DNA of 64,000 nucleotides, taken from contig JAOPHQ010004284.1 of assembly GCA_030340625.1 (NCBI GenBank), forward strand, positions 28,501-92,500. The letters run 5' to 3'. Shown here piece after piece: positions 47,602-60,294 of the stretch. Below the pieces are notes generated by a model, which had not been told where the DNA came from, did not search any database, and saw only the letters and a program-made list of their open reading frames with translations. The DNA is from Merluccius polli. Taxonomy: Eukaryota > Chordata > Actinopteri > Gadiformes > Merlucciidae. The position numbers were made by a program, and so were the translations under genes. Position 1 is the stretch's first letter; each line of letters opens with the position of its first letter.

Positions 47602-47700
47602 GCAGTAGTGGGATCAACTCCAGAGCTGAATCTAGCAGTAGTGGGATTACATACAGAGCTAAATCTAGCAGGAGTGGGATCTAGCAGTAATGGGATCAAA
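47602..47700 (+). repeat. 33-bp tandem repeat
   Basis: Units beginning GCAGTAGTGGGAT or a close variant start at 47602, 47635 and 47668, and a truncated one at 47684. Each full unit contains GAGCTGAATCTA or a variant. Confidence 0.85.
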
Positions 47701-47709
47701 TCCAGGATG

Positions 47710-50700
47710 TATCAATATTATGTATTATGGTGTTTTTTTTACACCAGAAATATGCCTGAAAGACAGTATATAAAGTACATGAATAGATATTTGCAATAAA
47801 TGTAAGCACTTATTAAAAATTCTTTTTTTTAAATACTATTCTCTATATCTTCCAGTTAGGGTCACGGTGGCAATAGGGCAAGTAAACATCGTTCTTCCAT
47901 GGGCACAAATAAAGTATGTATTTTTTTAAATGAAATGCATCTAATTCAGATTGACATATGAAATGATGATATTAAGATTACTACGTCATCGCTTATTTTC
48001 TATTGCCATAGAAGTAAGGCAGAAACCTCAGATGACCCAGTTTACAGATGAAACGTAATTGTTTTGGGGGGGGGGGGAAATGGCAGACGAAACCGATTGG
48101 GATGGTAGGCCTGGAAATATTATTCATTCAACAAATCAAGGTTCCTTCGTGATGCGGAAATCTGCAAAAGTTGTCATAAAGACGAAATATCATCCCGAGT
48201 TCAAAGACTAATGTCCCTGCAAGCGGAGAGCAGTGGGCCCTGACCACTCTGTTTCCAGCAGATAGTGGAGGGCCCAGCCCCTCCCTCTGAACTGACTGAC
48301 AGGGAGAATAAGCCGGCGTCTCCTCCTAACCAGAAGGGAATTAGTGGTTTTATTTCCCCAGCAGAGCTGCAGTAGCTGCAGTAAACATGTATTATTATTA
48401 TTATTATTATTATTTTTAACTTTCGTTAAAAAAACACCAACAAGTTTGTATAAACTGAATATTTGTCAGTGGATGGACATCAGTCACAGTCATATTATTC
48501 CCATAGTTTCATCATTTGTGAAAAAAATCTTAACATGCTCAATCTGTAGTAGAAAATGTTATGTTTTAACGAATGCTTTATCGACTATTATCCCCATTAA
48601 TAGACTTTTTTTTAAAAAAATCTAACGTATTGCGGCAACCCATAAATCACAGCATTGGTTTATAAATGCTTTGACGCAGGTTCACTTGAGGGTTTTTTTT
48701 TCCTTTGCCAGAAAACCTTGTGTTTTATAGACAGTACTAGCCTATAAAACACCAAACGGCCTTGCTGTACACAACATATTTCAGAGCTGCTTGTTGATTA
48801 TGAGCCAGGCTAGCATCTCGGGTCATCCACCCCGGTTGCGCTGTTCGAATGATCAGAATCAAGGTGATGTATGCTCTCGACTAGCTCGGCGCGCTACATT
48901 GTTTGTACATGCTGCCAGTGTTATACCACTCAAACTTGAACTTCTTCCAAAGTAGAACAACTTTCACAAATTCACAAATTTTGTACTGAGCGAGGAATTC
49001 AAAGGCCTTGTGTTTGTGTGTAATAATAGTTTGTGTAGTGTGTTTAATTATTCTGGTTCTGTTGGTGTTTTGCCTTTTTAAAGGCAATATTATTTGCCCA
49101 ATTTGTCTTTACTGTGAAACATAAGTGGTTCTTAAACATGCATGAAATAGTATCATCTCAAGTCAAAATAAAAGGATTGTAGTTATGCAAAGTTTTGACC
49201 CGACTTAAATTGAAGTGCTTTCCTGCTTTAGTGACCGCGATTCAACGGTGCTCCACATGCCAATGTCAAAATGTGCAAACATGCACGGTCATGTCAGTGC
49301 TTAACATCTGCATGGCGGCAGCTTGTTTGTGTGTGTGTGTGTGTGTGTTGCGAGAATGATGAGCCGCCACACACCCCTACCCACGGCAGATGGTACATGT
49401 CACCAGAATGTGGTCTCATTTTTCAGCCCCTCACAAGGCAGAAGTTGCGAAGCTGGGGCTGTCTTTTTGATGCTACGGCCCCCCCCCCCCCCCCACTACT
49501 ACTACTGCTACTAATCTGTGTGATTCATTACTGCAGATTAGTAAGGGGTTTTCATCTCGGGCTGATCATTTCCACCATGCTGGATCCGTTTTGCTCATTT
49601 AAAGGTCACTTCCAGATGAATACAAGGCCCAGGGATTTGGAGAGGCTATTTATAATAGATCAGACTACTTAATATATAGATCAGACTATTTATAATGTAT
49701 AGACAGGCTATTTATAATAGATGGATCAGACTATCTGCTGGTTTTCTCTGAGGCTGTTTTCACAACAAGATATAGTCCCTTGGTATTGTATTGTAACATG
49801 AATGTGTGCTGCAGTTGGGAGCTCTGTTTTAAATGTCTAGGTTGGAAATGATGATGTCAAGAAGAAAAGAAAAGGTTTTGTAAAACTTAAAAGGGGAAGT
49901 TGGCATTTAAGTCACGCAATCCTTACAGTGTAAGTGAACTCTCTGTTTCAGGTCGAATTTGTACCCTATGAGATTTAAAATAATGTGTTTTGAGCTGAGG
50001 TCTTGTTCGTATGGCTCATGGCTACTTTGTGATACCTTTTCTTTTTTAAGCTACCATCGCTGAGTATGAATGCAGAGTACAACGTTTACAAACTGGTTGG
50101 TGGAGACTGGCAAAAACAGGATTTTACACCAGTTTCTTCTAAATGTCGGTATTATTTTAGTAATGTGACGATATGGCATTGACTACCAGAAGACATCGCC
50201 TACTAACATGTTTAAAACTAAATAAACACGATTTTGAGTTCACGAGCGCATCATTGAGTTTCTCCTAAACATTGTGTCCTGAAATTGAACAATCGTTAAT
50301 GATTGTTATAGGAGACAATAAGCATGCCTATTATTGACAACTGATTTTTCTCATTAATGAGATGTTGAGTTTTGGATAAGCTTTAATGTTCAGGTGCAAA
50401 ACAAGACTACATGCTTGTCATTCCTTCACACTTGGAACCACTAATTAACATGCGCAATTTCTTGTGTGTGCCTTTTGCTTCAATGACAGCATGTGAAAGT
50501 GGGAATCATAGGGAGAATATTGGAAGATTGCAATCTGGTGAAACTGTAATTATTGTACTTACTGAGAGGTGATGCATGTTTTAGGGGACAAACCCCAAAC
50601 ATGCGTAAAACGTCTTGTGGGACAAAAAACGCAAGCTCCCAACTGTGCGATTTATCGTGCTTTGAATGTATATGTGGACTGGAGCCTCCTAAAATAACCG

Positions 50701-50800
50701 CAAAACCGCCACCGCTAACCCAGCTCCGGTTATTTCAGCGTTGGACCATGACACTGAGACGCAGATAGAAGCGGATATTTTAGTTTGACTATTCGCTTAT
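47710..50800. other. non-coding stretch with simple repeats
   Basis: Holds a (TTA)n run at 48390-48414, (TG)n at 49327-49349, a C run at 49479-49494, and a 62-bp imperfect tandem repeat at 49644-49735 (GGCTATTTATAATAG). No gene recognised. Confidence 0.4.
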
Positions 50801-50807
50801 AAAACAA

Positions 50808-51046
50808 AATAGCTTGTTGAAAAAGGACAGATTTCTTAGTCTTGTTCTATGACTGGACTTTGGACAATATTTCACACTATTAGATCATTGATATTGATAA
50901 ACACAATTTTTCCCTAATATCAAGGACATTGTGTGACACTTGGGGAACGTGTCAACGTGTGATGTGTGAAATATTGTCCAATGTGTCCTCTTTACTCTTT
51001 ATTTATAAGACTTACCTGAAATAAATCCTCTTTTCAACAAGCTATT
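50808..51046. repeat. foldback (imperfect inverted repeat)
   Basis: Outer arms AATAGCTTGTTGAAAA (50808-50823) and TTTTCAACAAGCTATT (51031-51046) are perfect; inner arms GGACAATATTTCACAC (50862-50877) and GTGTGAAATATTGTCC (50964-50979) are perfect too. The connecting parts pair less well. It could be a short MITE or an inverted duplication. No TSD noticed. Confidence 0.85.
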
Positions 51047-51049
51047 GAG

Positions 51050-52578
51050 ATTATGAAGCAAAAAAAAAAGGCAAATTTGGAACAACAAACTGAATTGAGA
51101 TCAATGGCAAAACCAAATCTATGAAATATTGGTTCAGTCTGTCTGAAACAAACCAAATATATGAAATGTCTTTCAAACAAAAAGGCTGTCTCTCAAATTC
51201 GAATAAAATAGGCTATAATATACAACTAAATACAATAAGTGTGTGTGTTCTCGGGTCAGACACACATCGCCATACACGCAGTTCTCAATTGCACAAATCA
51301 TTATTATTGGTTCTTTCATATAATGCTAGAATTATAATGCCATTACTGCATTATATTCTAACATTGCACAACAGACTGAAATAATTGTTCTAAACTTGGT
51401 AGGCCTAATAATTGATTTGATACCCTTTTAAATGTAAGCATGGTATGTGTAATGTTTTGCTCTCATTGATCAATCTTCCAATATTTGGATGAGTGATTCA
51501 GGAAATCTCTGCTGTTGCATAGCAATTAGGCCTATGTTTAATTTGTAAGTAGCCTACTCCAAGGACATTTAGCGTAGGGCCAAAGCAATTAGATTATTAC
51601 CCTGTAGTATTGCTTGAGGAAAATTCCCATCAACGGTTTTAGCTGCTGCTGCTGCTTGCAGAAGAGACGTGTAAAAGGAGATTTGGGGCAGAAGAGCAAC
51701 TTGACGTTTCTGCAGTGTGCCTATTGGTGACGTACAATGCATCCCAGGTCCTATTTTACTGTGTTGTCGTGTGGTATTACATTTTGCAGCGGCTAAACTC
51801 GATCTCGGTAGACGACATGACACTACAATGGGCAGAGTGGAGTTTAATAGGGAGTATTTCTTCCACTCACTCTAGTATCAGATATTAGTTGCATCCACAG
51901 CCCAGGGGTCTGTCATAGCATCATTGCAAATCAATATCTCTACTGAGAGGAATCAGTAATTTAACAAGGGGGACATTGTCCATTCTAGCCATTCTGTCAG
52001 CTTTATACATCCACAATGCAACACCATGGCTCTGTGGTCCACGATAGAGACAGGGGTGCAATATTAGTAATATTATACAGACCCTAGAATGAATTGTACA
52101 TCAATGTTACATTTTGTATAACAATGTCAAAGTGTGTTTTGCCTGTATTATTATTTATTCCTATTTTGTCTTGGCAAATGTGGAATGGACTTTGAGGCCT
52201 CAGAAATACTTTGATCAAGAGACTATTTGTTATAATAGTCCTACAACAAATACCAATGCCTTCATGATTTCTCATTTGGATTGGTCTCCTCATAAATCAA
52301 TAAGTGGCACTTCTTTTAACACTATTTGCATTGGTCAGACGCTACATCCATCATGCTATCGAATGCGATATTTAATTGTTAAGGATATCAAAATAATATC
52401 GAAAGCAAATCTGAGCTTGAAAACCTTGAGGTGTGAGTCTAAAGCTGATGCGACATTACAATTTAGCCTGTGCTCTCCCTGGCTGAGCATGGGCAATATA
52501 TGAAATAATAAGCTTGTTAGGAAATATCGATACACTTAACAAACCCGTTTTCAGCAATCACTGTAGATTCTAACAACA
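51050..52578. other. non-coding stretch
   Basis: No coding region or structured repeat is supported. Confidence 0.35.
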
Positions 52579-52586
52579 CTATTGAT

Positions 52587-53078
52587 TAGGGATGTTAATG
52601 GTTAATTGACGATGAATTAATTGGTTGTTAAGAACTTGATCGACCACATGGAATTTGATCGATCTAACGTTGGTATCAAATAAAAAATGTATTATGAACA
52701 ACTGTAGCGTCGTCTGGAATTGTATCAATGCAAGGATAATATTTTACTACGTGGCAGCAATGAGACATTACATACCAGAGTTGCAATTGAACATATTTAA
52801 CTAGGGACCAATACACCGTTGATCGCACGGCCACTGGCATTGAAACAGAACTTAAGAACTTTCTAAGAGATATGTGCCCCCCCTGGACTGCAACCCTACT
52901 GGTGGAAAGTAAACAGAGGGAAGTTCCCCACGTTGGCGAAGTTGGTGCGACAATACCTCTGCATTCCTGCAACTTCGGTCCCTTCAGAGCGGGTGTTTTC
53001 AGCCGCTGGACTGACTGTCACCAGGCTGCGCTCGCGTCCCACTCCTGAGCAGGAAATTTCTTCAAATTGACAACCCTA
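52587..53078 (+). mobile_element. deleted hAT element, TAGGGWTGTYAAT ends
   Basis: Left end TAGGGATGTTAAT, right end ATTGACAACCCTA, inverted with two mismatches. The flanks CTATTGAT (52579-52586) and CGATTGAT (53079-53086) match in 7 of 8 bases, fitting an old hAT target duplication. The 492-bp body keeps only the 3' end of a transposase gene. Confidence 0.78.
52897..53070 (+). pseudogene. hAT transposase C-terminal dimerisation fragment
   Basis: The 57-codon frame reads YWWKVNRGKFPTLAKLVRQY, then LCIPATSVPSERVFSAAGL. This is the hAT dimerisation core (WW...P.L...A...L.IPAT.V.SER.FS). It then loses the usual ending and stops at TGA 53068-53070. No catalytic region remains upstream. Confidence 0.88.
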
Positions 53079-53314
53079 CGATTGATATTATGGATAGTAA
53101 GTACAGTTATAGTTTGTTGTCTTGCATTCAAACCACTCTATAATGTATCACGCTGTTATGTGACAATATTGTATGTATTGTGTTGTATCTCTTGTTTTAT
53201 TAGTATCATATCAGTGTAGTATCATATTGTATACATGTATTATCAAATTGTTGTACAACACATAATGCGAGTTAAAAAGATGAGTGTACTGTTCATAATA
53301 GTTATCATTTATAT

Positions 53315-53944
53315 CAGTTCTGGTAAGACATGTTTGAGATAAACTATCAGGATCACACGGTATATTACTCAATACATATATTGCTCCAACTGTATTGAAT
53401 TTATCAATACAGTTGGAGCTGAACTACATAATCAAACACAAAATCAATCCTAAAGGAGAGATGTATGGCATTGGCAAGAAGTGGTGGAAAGTAACTAAGT
53501 ACATTTATTCAAGTACTGTACTCAAGAAGTAACATTTTCAATGCAATCAACCTTCAATCATGAAGGGAAATTGCATTCATGCAATTTCCCTTCATGATTG
53601 GCTCAAATTGGTGATGTCACTTGCCAACAGTGGTGGAAGAAACTCAGATCTTTTACCTGAAGTAAAAGCACTAATACCACACAGTGTAGAACCTCTGTTG
53701 CAAGTAAAGGTCCTGCATTGAAAATGTTACTTCTTGAGTACAGTACTTGAATAAATGTACTTAGTTACTTTCCACCACTTCTTGCCAATGCCATACATCT
53801 CTCCTTTAGGATTGATTTTGTGTTTGATTATGTAGTTCAGCTCCAACTGTATTGATAAATTCAATACAGTTGGAGCAATATATGTATTGAGTAATATACC
53901 GTGTGATCCTGATAGTTTATCTCAAACATGTCTTACCAGAACTG
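53315..53944. repeat. perfect inverted repeat, 231-bp arms
   Basis: Arms 53315-53545 and 53714-53944 are exact reverse complements by eye over all 231 positions, with a 168-bp spacer. Each arm contains its own hairpin (GCTCCAACTGTATTGA facing TCAATACAGTTGGAGC). The spacer holds another perfect hairpin, 53555-53575 with 53580-53600. The right arm includes the right half of a 153-bp MITE; the left arm copies that half in reverse. Confidence 0.97.
53628..53780. mobile_element. 153-bp hAT-like MITE
   Basis: Ends CAGTGGTGGAAG and TTTCCACCACTT, inverted. Exact duplication CTTGCCAA at 53620-53627 and 53781-53788. Contains AAGTAAAAG, GTAAAGGTCCTGCATTG and TACTTGAATAAATG words that I recall from very common fish MITEs. 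Half of it lies inside the right arm of the large inverted repeat. Confidence 0.88.
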
Positions 53945-53949
53945 TGCAA

Positions 53950-56380
53950 AAGCAAATGGTGACTCTTACTTGAATTACATGACCAAATGAAGTGACATGA
54001 TTAAATCAAGTGCCTATTAAAAAAGATGCCATTGCCAGCAACTGTACAGAAATAGGCATTTCTTATTCTACTCATGCATTCCGTCTCCTCTGTCTCCTCT
54101 GGGAGGATGTTTGAAGAACTGAAGTTCCCCTTCAAAAGGGCTTTATGCAAAGATAAAGTGGGTAATGCCGAAATGTGTCTCAGTATCGCATACCTGCATG
54201 CAATATCAGTCTGACTGTATTATGCCATTTGAGGTCATTTAGTTTCCGATTGGCTTCCTGGCCCCAGGGGGAGGATGAATCACACTCTTCCATTAGAGAT
54301 CTCAGCGAGGAGTCTGCACAAGATGCGTATCTAAGAGTTGGCTGTGTCAGCCCAAATAGGAATGCATATAGCGTTGCAGTGGAAGAAACCTACTGAGGCA
54401 TCATGGACCCCAATCCCATTAAACCATTGTTCCTTCTGCAGGCCACATTTGCTATGTGTGTTTTTACTAATCAATAATATTCCACTTAAATTAAGTTACA
54501 TTTTACACAGAAGTGACGTAGACAGCGGACAATAATTGAAAAACGTCAATTGAAGCAGACATGTCAATCGTGTTTGTAAGTCAATATCGGTAGCATAAGT
54601 GTTCTGGGAATACAGGCTGGGAGGTCAAGGCGACGGTGGTTGGGAGTGCAGGCTTGGCCTATGAAGATGAGTTCTGTCACCAACAGGTATGTGCAAGCTG
54701 GGTGAGGTTCATCAATGAGTCATTGCGGTCTTTGACAGCACATTGTGTAGCACGCAGTAAATGGGAGAACTGACTACGGAATACAAGATTAATTAAATGC
54801 GTGTATGCATTATTGTGTGTCTCCGTGTCAGTGCATATGTGTCAAATCTTTAACATCGTCATTTTCCATTTTATTTTCTTTAAAATATATTTTTTCTTCT
54901 GTAGGGTTGAGTGATGAAGTGAAAAGCGATCATAAACTCCCAGAGGAACAGCTGTGTGGACTGTAATTAAAGTGAAATATCAAAATGCATTAGATTCATG
55001 AGGCTGTAGTGTTTGTGTAAACTGTGCTTGCTAATTTGCATTCTATGCATGTGTTTCTATGTTATTGTGTCTTTATGGATGGATACACATTTAACTATAA
55101 CAATCAAATTAGAGGCAATATACAGATCCAATCCAGGTCATTTAGCACATTGAATAGCTTCAACCCAGGTACAATTTATTCTAGACTTTTCTCAGATCAA
55201 GTATGGGCAACTTAAAATAGAATCGTATCTTATTAACTAAAACAAGGAGAGCTGCATTGTCGCAATAATGTTCCACCTAAAAAGTGCACTACTTTCTTTT
55301 ATTATTCACCAGGTTGGATTTTTCCCCCTTGCAGTCAGATGTAAATAGAGACTTCTCAAGGATCCCTGCCATAGAAAAAGGACATGTTAAACATTTGTAT
55401 TTGTACCGTACCTCTTTTGATGTGTGGTTTGTTTTAGTGCAGCATTACAAAGAGAGTGAACATCGCCTCTCGCGGTGGTAAAATGTATCCAGACCCCTGC
55501 TGAGTGGCTCCTATTATGCCTGCCTTTGAAGTTTTGATCTTTAGCTGTCATGGTGTTCCTCGGTACTGTGGTTGACATGCTGGGCTGCAAACTAGCGCAA
55601 GGTAAAAGGAAAGAAATCGAACAAAATCCATAAAGATAATTTTTCAGACCTAACCCAACAATACATATGCTAGATGTTCTTGCTTATAGCATTTTAAGGC
55701 TAAAAGAAGAGACACTAACCTCCATAGAGAGCCTTGTAACCGTACTGTAATTAACACTTCCATTATTGTAGTATTATTCTAAGTAGAAAAGACGAAACTG
55801 AGTTGTGAGTAAGCCAAGTCAGACATGTTAGGACTATAAAACCAAGAAGCCAACATCCATAGCGTGAAAATACAAACTGGGGCCCCAAATGTTCTGTTAG
55901 CGCCCAATAGAAGCAATGTCCCCACATCTAACCCCCCACCTCCCCAAGACCCTATGGAAAAATTAATGCAACACACTTGTCTTGGGAGTCAAGGCGTTAT
56001 CTGGATGTGTTCCCTCATCATCAGTTTCTTTGTGGTGTGAAAGCTCTGATTGGTGGGTTGGACTGGCTATGATGCCCCAACTGCTACTTTGCCTATGGCA
56101 CCCCTTTGACTTTCAGTGGCTTATTTAGTCAGATTTATTTTTTTGCAGCATTCTGTTCCACTCAGTCATGCTGCTCTCATTAATTATGTGTGAACTGAAA
56201 CACCATGTTTCCTGTATTCTATTTAAGTATTCCTATTAGCCATGAATACAAAACAAGCTACTTATGATGATGCTATATAGCATACGTATATCATTTCAAG
56301 CAGTGTATTTGGATCATAAAGGGTTTGTTGTTGATCAAAGCAGTGTACTGGGATGGTGGAGAAAGTACTTTCCCATCACT
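53950..56380. other. unique non-coding stretch
   Basis: No gene recognised. Contains an ATTTGCAT word near 55034 and otherwise no notable structure. Confidence 0.35.
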
Positions 56381-56439
56381 AAATTATAAATGTACAATCT
56401 CTTTGTAGAATACATCTTCACTGTTGTATCCTGGGTTCA

Positions 56440-57060
56440 TCAGGTGTTTCGGGTCTTGCCCAGGCGACCCAGCTGGGATTGATTAAGTCCCAGCTTGTGT
56501 CCAGGTAGCAGTATTTCACCCATGACCCTCCTGATCCGCAGCCACCTTGAGGCATCTTCAGCTGCCTCTGTGACCGTCTTTGAGGCCCTTCGCTTGCTTG
56601 TTCCTGTGATGCTCCCTACTTCGATGGGCTCACACCTTACTCGCCGCCCATTGGAGCGGCACTGCTCCACCAGCTTGGCATGCTTTGCTCTCTTCCTCTC
56701 GTTTGCTTCCTCGATGCAGCCTTCCCAAGTGACGGTGAGCTCCAAGAGGAGGATCTGCTTTGAGGCTTCAGAGAGCGGTGCCATGTCCGGCCTCAATGTT
56801 GTGACAGCGACATTTACTGGGAACTTGAGTTGCTTCCCCAGGTCAACCTTTAGCTCCTAGGCTTGTGCTGTTGAATTCAGGCCGGAGGAGGAGATCCTGG
56901 AAGAAGCTGTTGGTCCCTGACCAGCTCTGATGAAAGCAATGATTTTTCGCTGGGCGGATGTACTTGCAGTGGTTGATTCCGCTGCAGATCTTGTCCAGGT
57001 TCCCTGTTGCCTCATTCCAACTATCCGGCTGGCTCGCTCCTCCCCGACTGACGCTCACAC
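56440..57060 (-). pseudogene. retroelement-type protein remnant with RPD...ELTV motif
   Basis: On the minus strand, after a degenerate part reading SGTNSFFQDLLLRPEFN, a frame reads MRPDMAPLSEASKQILLLEL, then TVTWEGCIEEANERKRAKH. Near the end it has TVTEAAEDASRWLRIRR. RPD followed by LLELTV and a Lys-rich helix resembles a PD-(D/E)XK nuclease fold. I recall such proteins as common near reverse transcriptase genes in fish and invertebrates. No reverse transcriptase is visible next to it. Family assignment is inference. Confidence 0.55.
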
Positions 57061-57364
57061 ATCGTCCTGGGTCATTGCCCTCCTATCCTTTCCCTTCGCA
57101 TTGTCCTAGTGTGCTTTTGTGCTACTACCAAGGCCAGCTAAAACGTCTCCATGCCCACCAGTGCACTGTGACCAAGTCCTGTCTCACGAGAGAAAACTCT
57201 GCGGCCTCTGCTGCCTTCCACGTCCACTTCTGACCTATTCTGACCTGGACGCCGGCCTGGGAGACCTTTGGGTCACTCGACTCATGGTATTGCACACCTC
57301 CCTTGTAACCTCTCAAATCATGTACTGTATCATATATTATCTCATCATACACTGATTGATGTAT

Positions 57365-57595
57365 TCAATCAATGTATTAAAGCAAACTATTTAGTGCCAT
57401 ACATTGACTAACCAATCTGGGGTGTGATGTATTATGTATTTTTATTATGTCATTACTAATCTTTTGGATGTTTGGCATAATAAACAACTCAATTCCTTCT
57501 ACAATGAGAACATTTGCTAATGTATACTATTTATGTTCCCATTGTCGTCAGGTATATTGTAGATGTTATATAACAAATGCCTTCATGTTGTGATC
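57365..57595. other. AT-rich non-coding stretch
   Basis: Nothing recognised. Confidence 0.3.
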
Positions 57596-57597
57596 AA

Positions 57598-57598
<1 letters not shown>

Positions 57599-57638
<40 letters not shown>
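57599..57638 (+). repeat. (AC)n microsatellite
   Basis: About 19 AC units. Confidence 0.95.
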
Positions 57639-57639
<1 letters not shown>

Positions 57640-57641
<2 letters not shown>

Positions 57642-59620
57642 TTTACCATTTGAAGCTGTGATGTCTAGTATTTCTCTTACTCAGGGCAAAAATATGTCAG
57701 AGATGCTGTGCCAGCATACTATTCTGTTAAGCCAATTGTGCCACAGACTGGATGCTTTCCATTACGGGTGCAAGCATTTTTCTGACAGGTGCCTGTCACT
57801 GCTCTTGGGACATTTTCCTGGAAACAGCAGGAGAAAGCAACAATACCGACACAAATCAAATCCTATCCAAACACATCATGAGCAGGCGGGCAGCCGAGCA
57901 ATACATGCACTAATCACTAGGGGGGTCCCTGATACCATGCTGGCACCAATGTTGTCAGCAACCCTCCTGTGCATGTCTTTAAAATCACCAGCTCAGGTGT
58001 CAATGCCCATCCTTACTAAAATAGTTGTTTATCCGTACATGATTTTTTTAAATCAACTGAGAATACATTTTTGCAATATTATTGCAGTAAGGAGCCATTC
58101 TCCTTTGATTTGCTGGCTTCTATGTGAGAGGTCTCGTTGTGTTTTTTTAGTGGAGAAATGCTGTGGTTTGTTGCTGTTACATTTGTCAAAGGAATCAAAA
58201 AAGTAACAACGGGGACAATTGTTCCCCATCATTCCGTTTTGTGAGCATCACCCCATAATCACCTTCAGGTCACATCTTTTGTGAGCGCTTGACTGGCAGC
58301 CATTCACATACAATCCATAGCCTATTCTGCTCCAAAAGTTGGTTGGTTGGATTTGGAGAAGAAAAGGAAAAAACAATGTTTTCTCTTCTATTAACGGAAG
58401 AACACAATTGTTGTTGGGCATTACTGCTCTGGGCAAATGCCTTCAGGACCAACATAGTATTTAATAGGAAAACCACAAGCCACAAACACCGGTTGCTAAT
58501 TCGTGGTTTATCGTATTGGAGTATCTTATGCCACTATATAGTTCTGGATGCAATATCGCCCCAAAAAAAGCTCTTGTCTTTGCAAGAGTCTTTTGGGGAC
58601 TACATTAATCATGATCCTGGGGAATTGACACTCGGTGAGTCTGGCTTCACCTGACAGACCAAACGTAAAGTGCTGATTCCCCTGTGTGTCATTAAAGGCC
58701 TGCCTTTTGAGAGATGGACCTGGTTGGTGGGATGAAACTGATAAGCAAAGCCAGAATTTCACAATGAGGCTTAAACATTGTTTAATCTCAACACCTGAGT
58801 TATACCACATTTATAGACACATGAAAGATGTCTAGAGCCAACCCCTTTTTCTCTTTAGCTTTTCTTAATGGCAATGAGCTCTACTCTAAGGCGAGGGTTT
58901 TGTTTGCGGTTGTGCTAATCTGCAAAGGTTAGCGTAATGATGGCATGCAGATGAAGCCCTCACTCTTCTAATGTATGGGGGTTGAGAAACAAGGGGAGGG
59001 GAGATTGCCGGCAAACTGCTAATTTAGGCGTTGTGTGGTACGACGCGGTAACACTGATTAATGGGTGATGATAGGCTTTCAGCGGTAACAGCTGGAGACC
59101 GCTCGGTGTCTCTGCTGCCTGTGTTGAGCCCACAGCAGTCAGAATGCCTGGGCTCCTCCACACACAAAGCAATGTGCGCTCACCCAACGGCGTGAGGTTC
59201 CCTGTGTCAAACACGCCTCGTCATATCAATTACACATGAACCCTATCAAATACATACGTCATACATAACATGCATCTCCCTAAATATCCTGCTTTTGAAA
59301 GCTGAGCGTGTTTTCTCATTAGAAACAATTACATGGAAAAAAACTTTGGATTTCTTTCTATTTGTTCTATTTTATGAGAATGTAACACATGATCAATACT
59401 GGTAATCTTCAAGTAGCCTGCTATGAAATCACAAATGTATTATGATTCACAAATGAAGTGTGTAGGACAAATAATTGCCATTTTAAATAAATGAAAATAA
59501 CATTGACAATTATATATTGTTGTAAAATTGTAGAACATTTCTGAATGTTGCTATATCTTTACAGATTGTTAAATGATCCCATACAAATCAAACGCATTTG
59601 CGTGTAAATTCTATTATAGC
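57640..59620. other. unique non-coding stretch
   Basis: No gene recognised; open frames here lack domains or splice support. The part at 58840-59220 has even composition, lacks repeats and includes TTTGCGGTTGTG and GTAATGATGGCATG words. It could be a conserved regulatory segment, untested. Confidence 0.35.
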
Positions 59621-59648
59621 TTTATATATACAGTATATATATATATAT

Positions 59649-60294
59649 CAGTGGTGGGCATAGATTAATTTCTTTAATCTAGATTAATCTAGATTAAAAT
59701 GGCTCATTTGAATTCTGTCGAAGGCATTCATGATATGCGTGTGCTACCTAAATAATGACTAAAAATAAGTCTGCGCGATTGTTGACGGGGGTGGGGGGAG
59801 GTGCGCGATTGTTGACCGGAGGGGGAGAGGTCCGCGATTGTTAACGGGGGGAGGGGGGGGGCGCGATTGTGGACGGGGGGGGGGGGTGCGCGATTGTTAA
59901 CCGGAGGGGGAGAGGTGCGCGATTGTTAACCGGAGGGGGAGAGGTGCGCGATTGTTAACGGGGGAGGGCAGTAATGACACCGCGAATACGGACGTTTATC
60001 ATCTTTTTTTAAATATATATTTTTTAAGAGGCCCCTGATTGGCCGAGGCCCCGGGCTGAAGCCCAGGTAAGCCCGTGCATTAAGGCACCACTGCCCAGAC
60101 CTACGACCGACGGGGGGGGGGGGGGTCGCCGGACAGAGGACGCAGCCGTTCCGCAGCGCAGCCGTTCCGCGGCGCTTACCTTCCTTGATGGGAATCCGGT
60201 ATAGACCCAGCTCCCAACCCAACTTTGAGAATAGATTAACGGCGATAATAGTCTCGCGTTATCGCAGCGCGTTAACGCCGATAACGGCCCACCA

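Noticed and set aside
51569..51823. 84-codon minus-strand frame with an alanine run
   Set aside because: The run comes from a GCT repeat; nothing else supports coding.
57577..58206. 209-codon open frame
   Set aside because: Starts in an (AC)n repeat, shows no domain and has unbiased composition; length alone in AT-balanced DNA is weak evidence.
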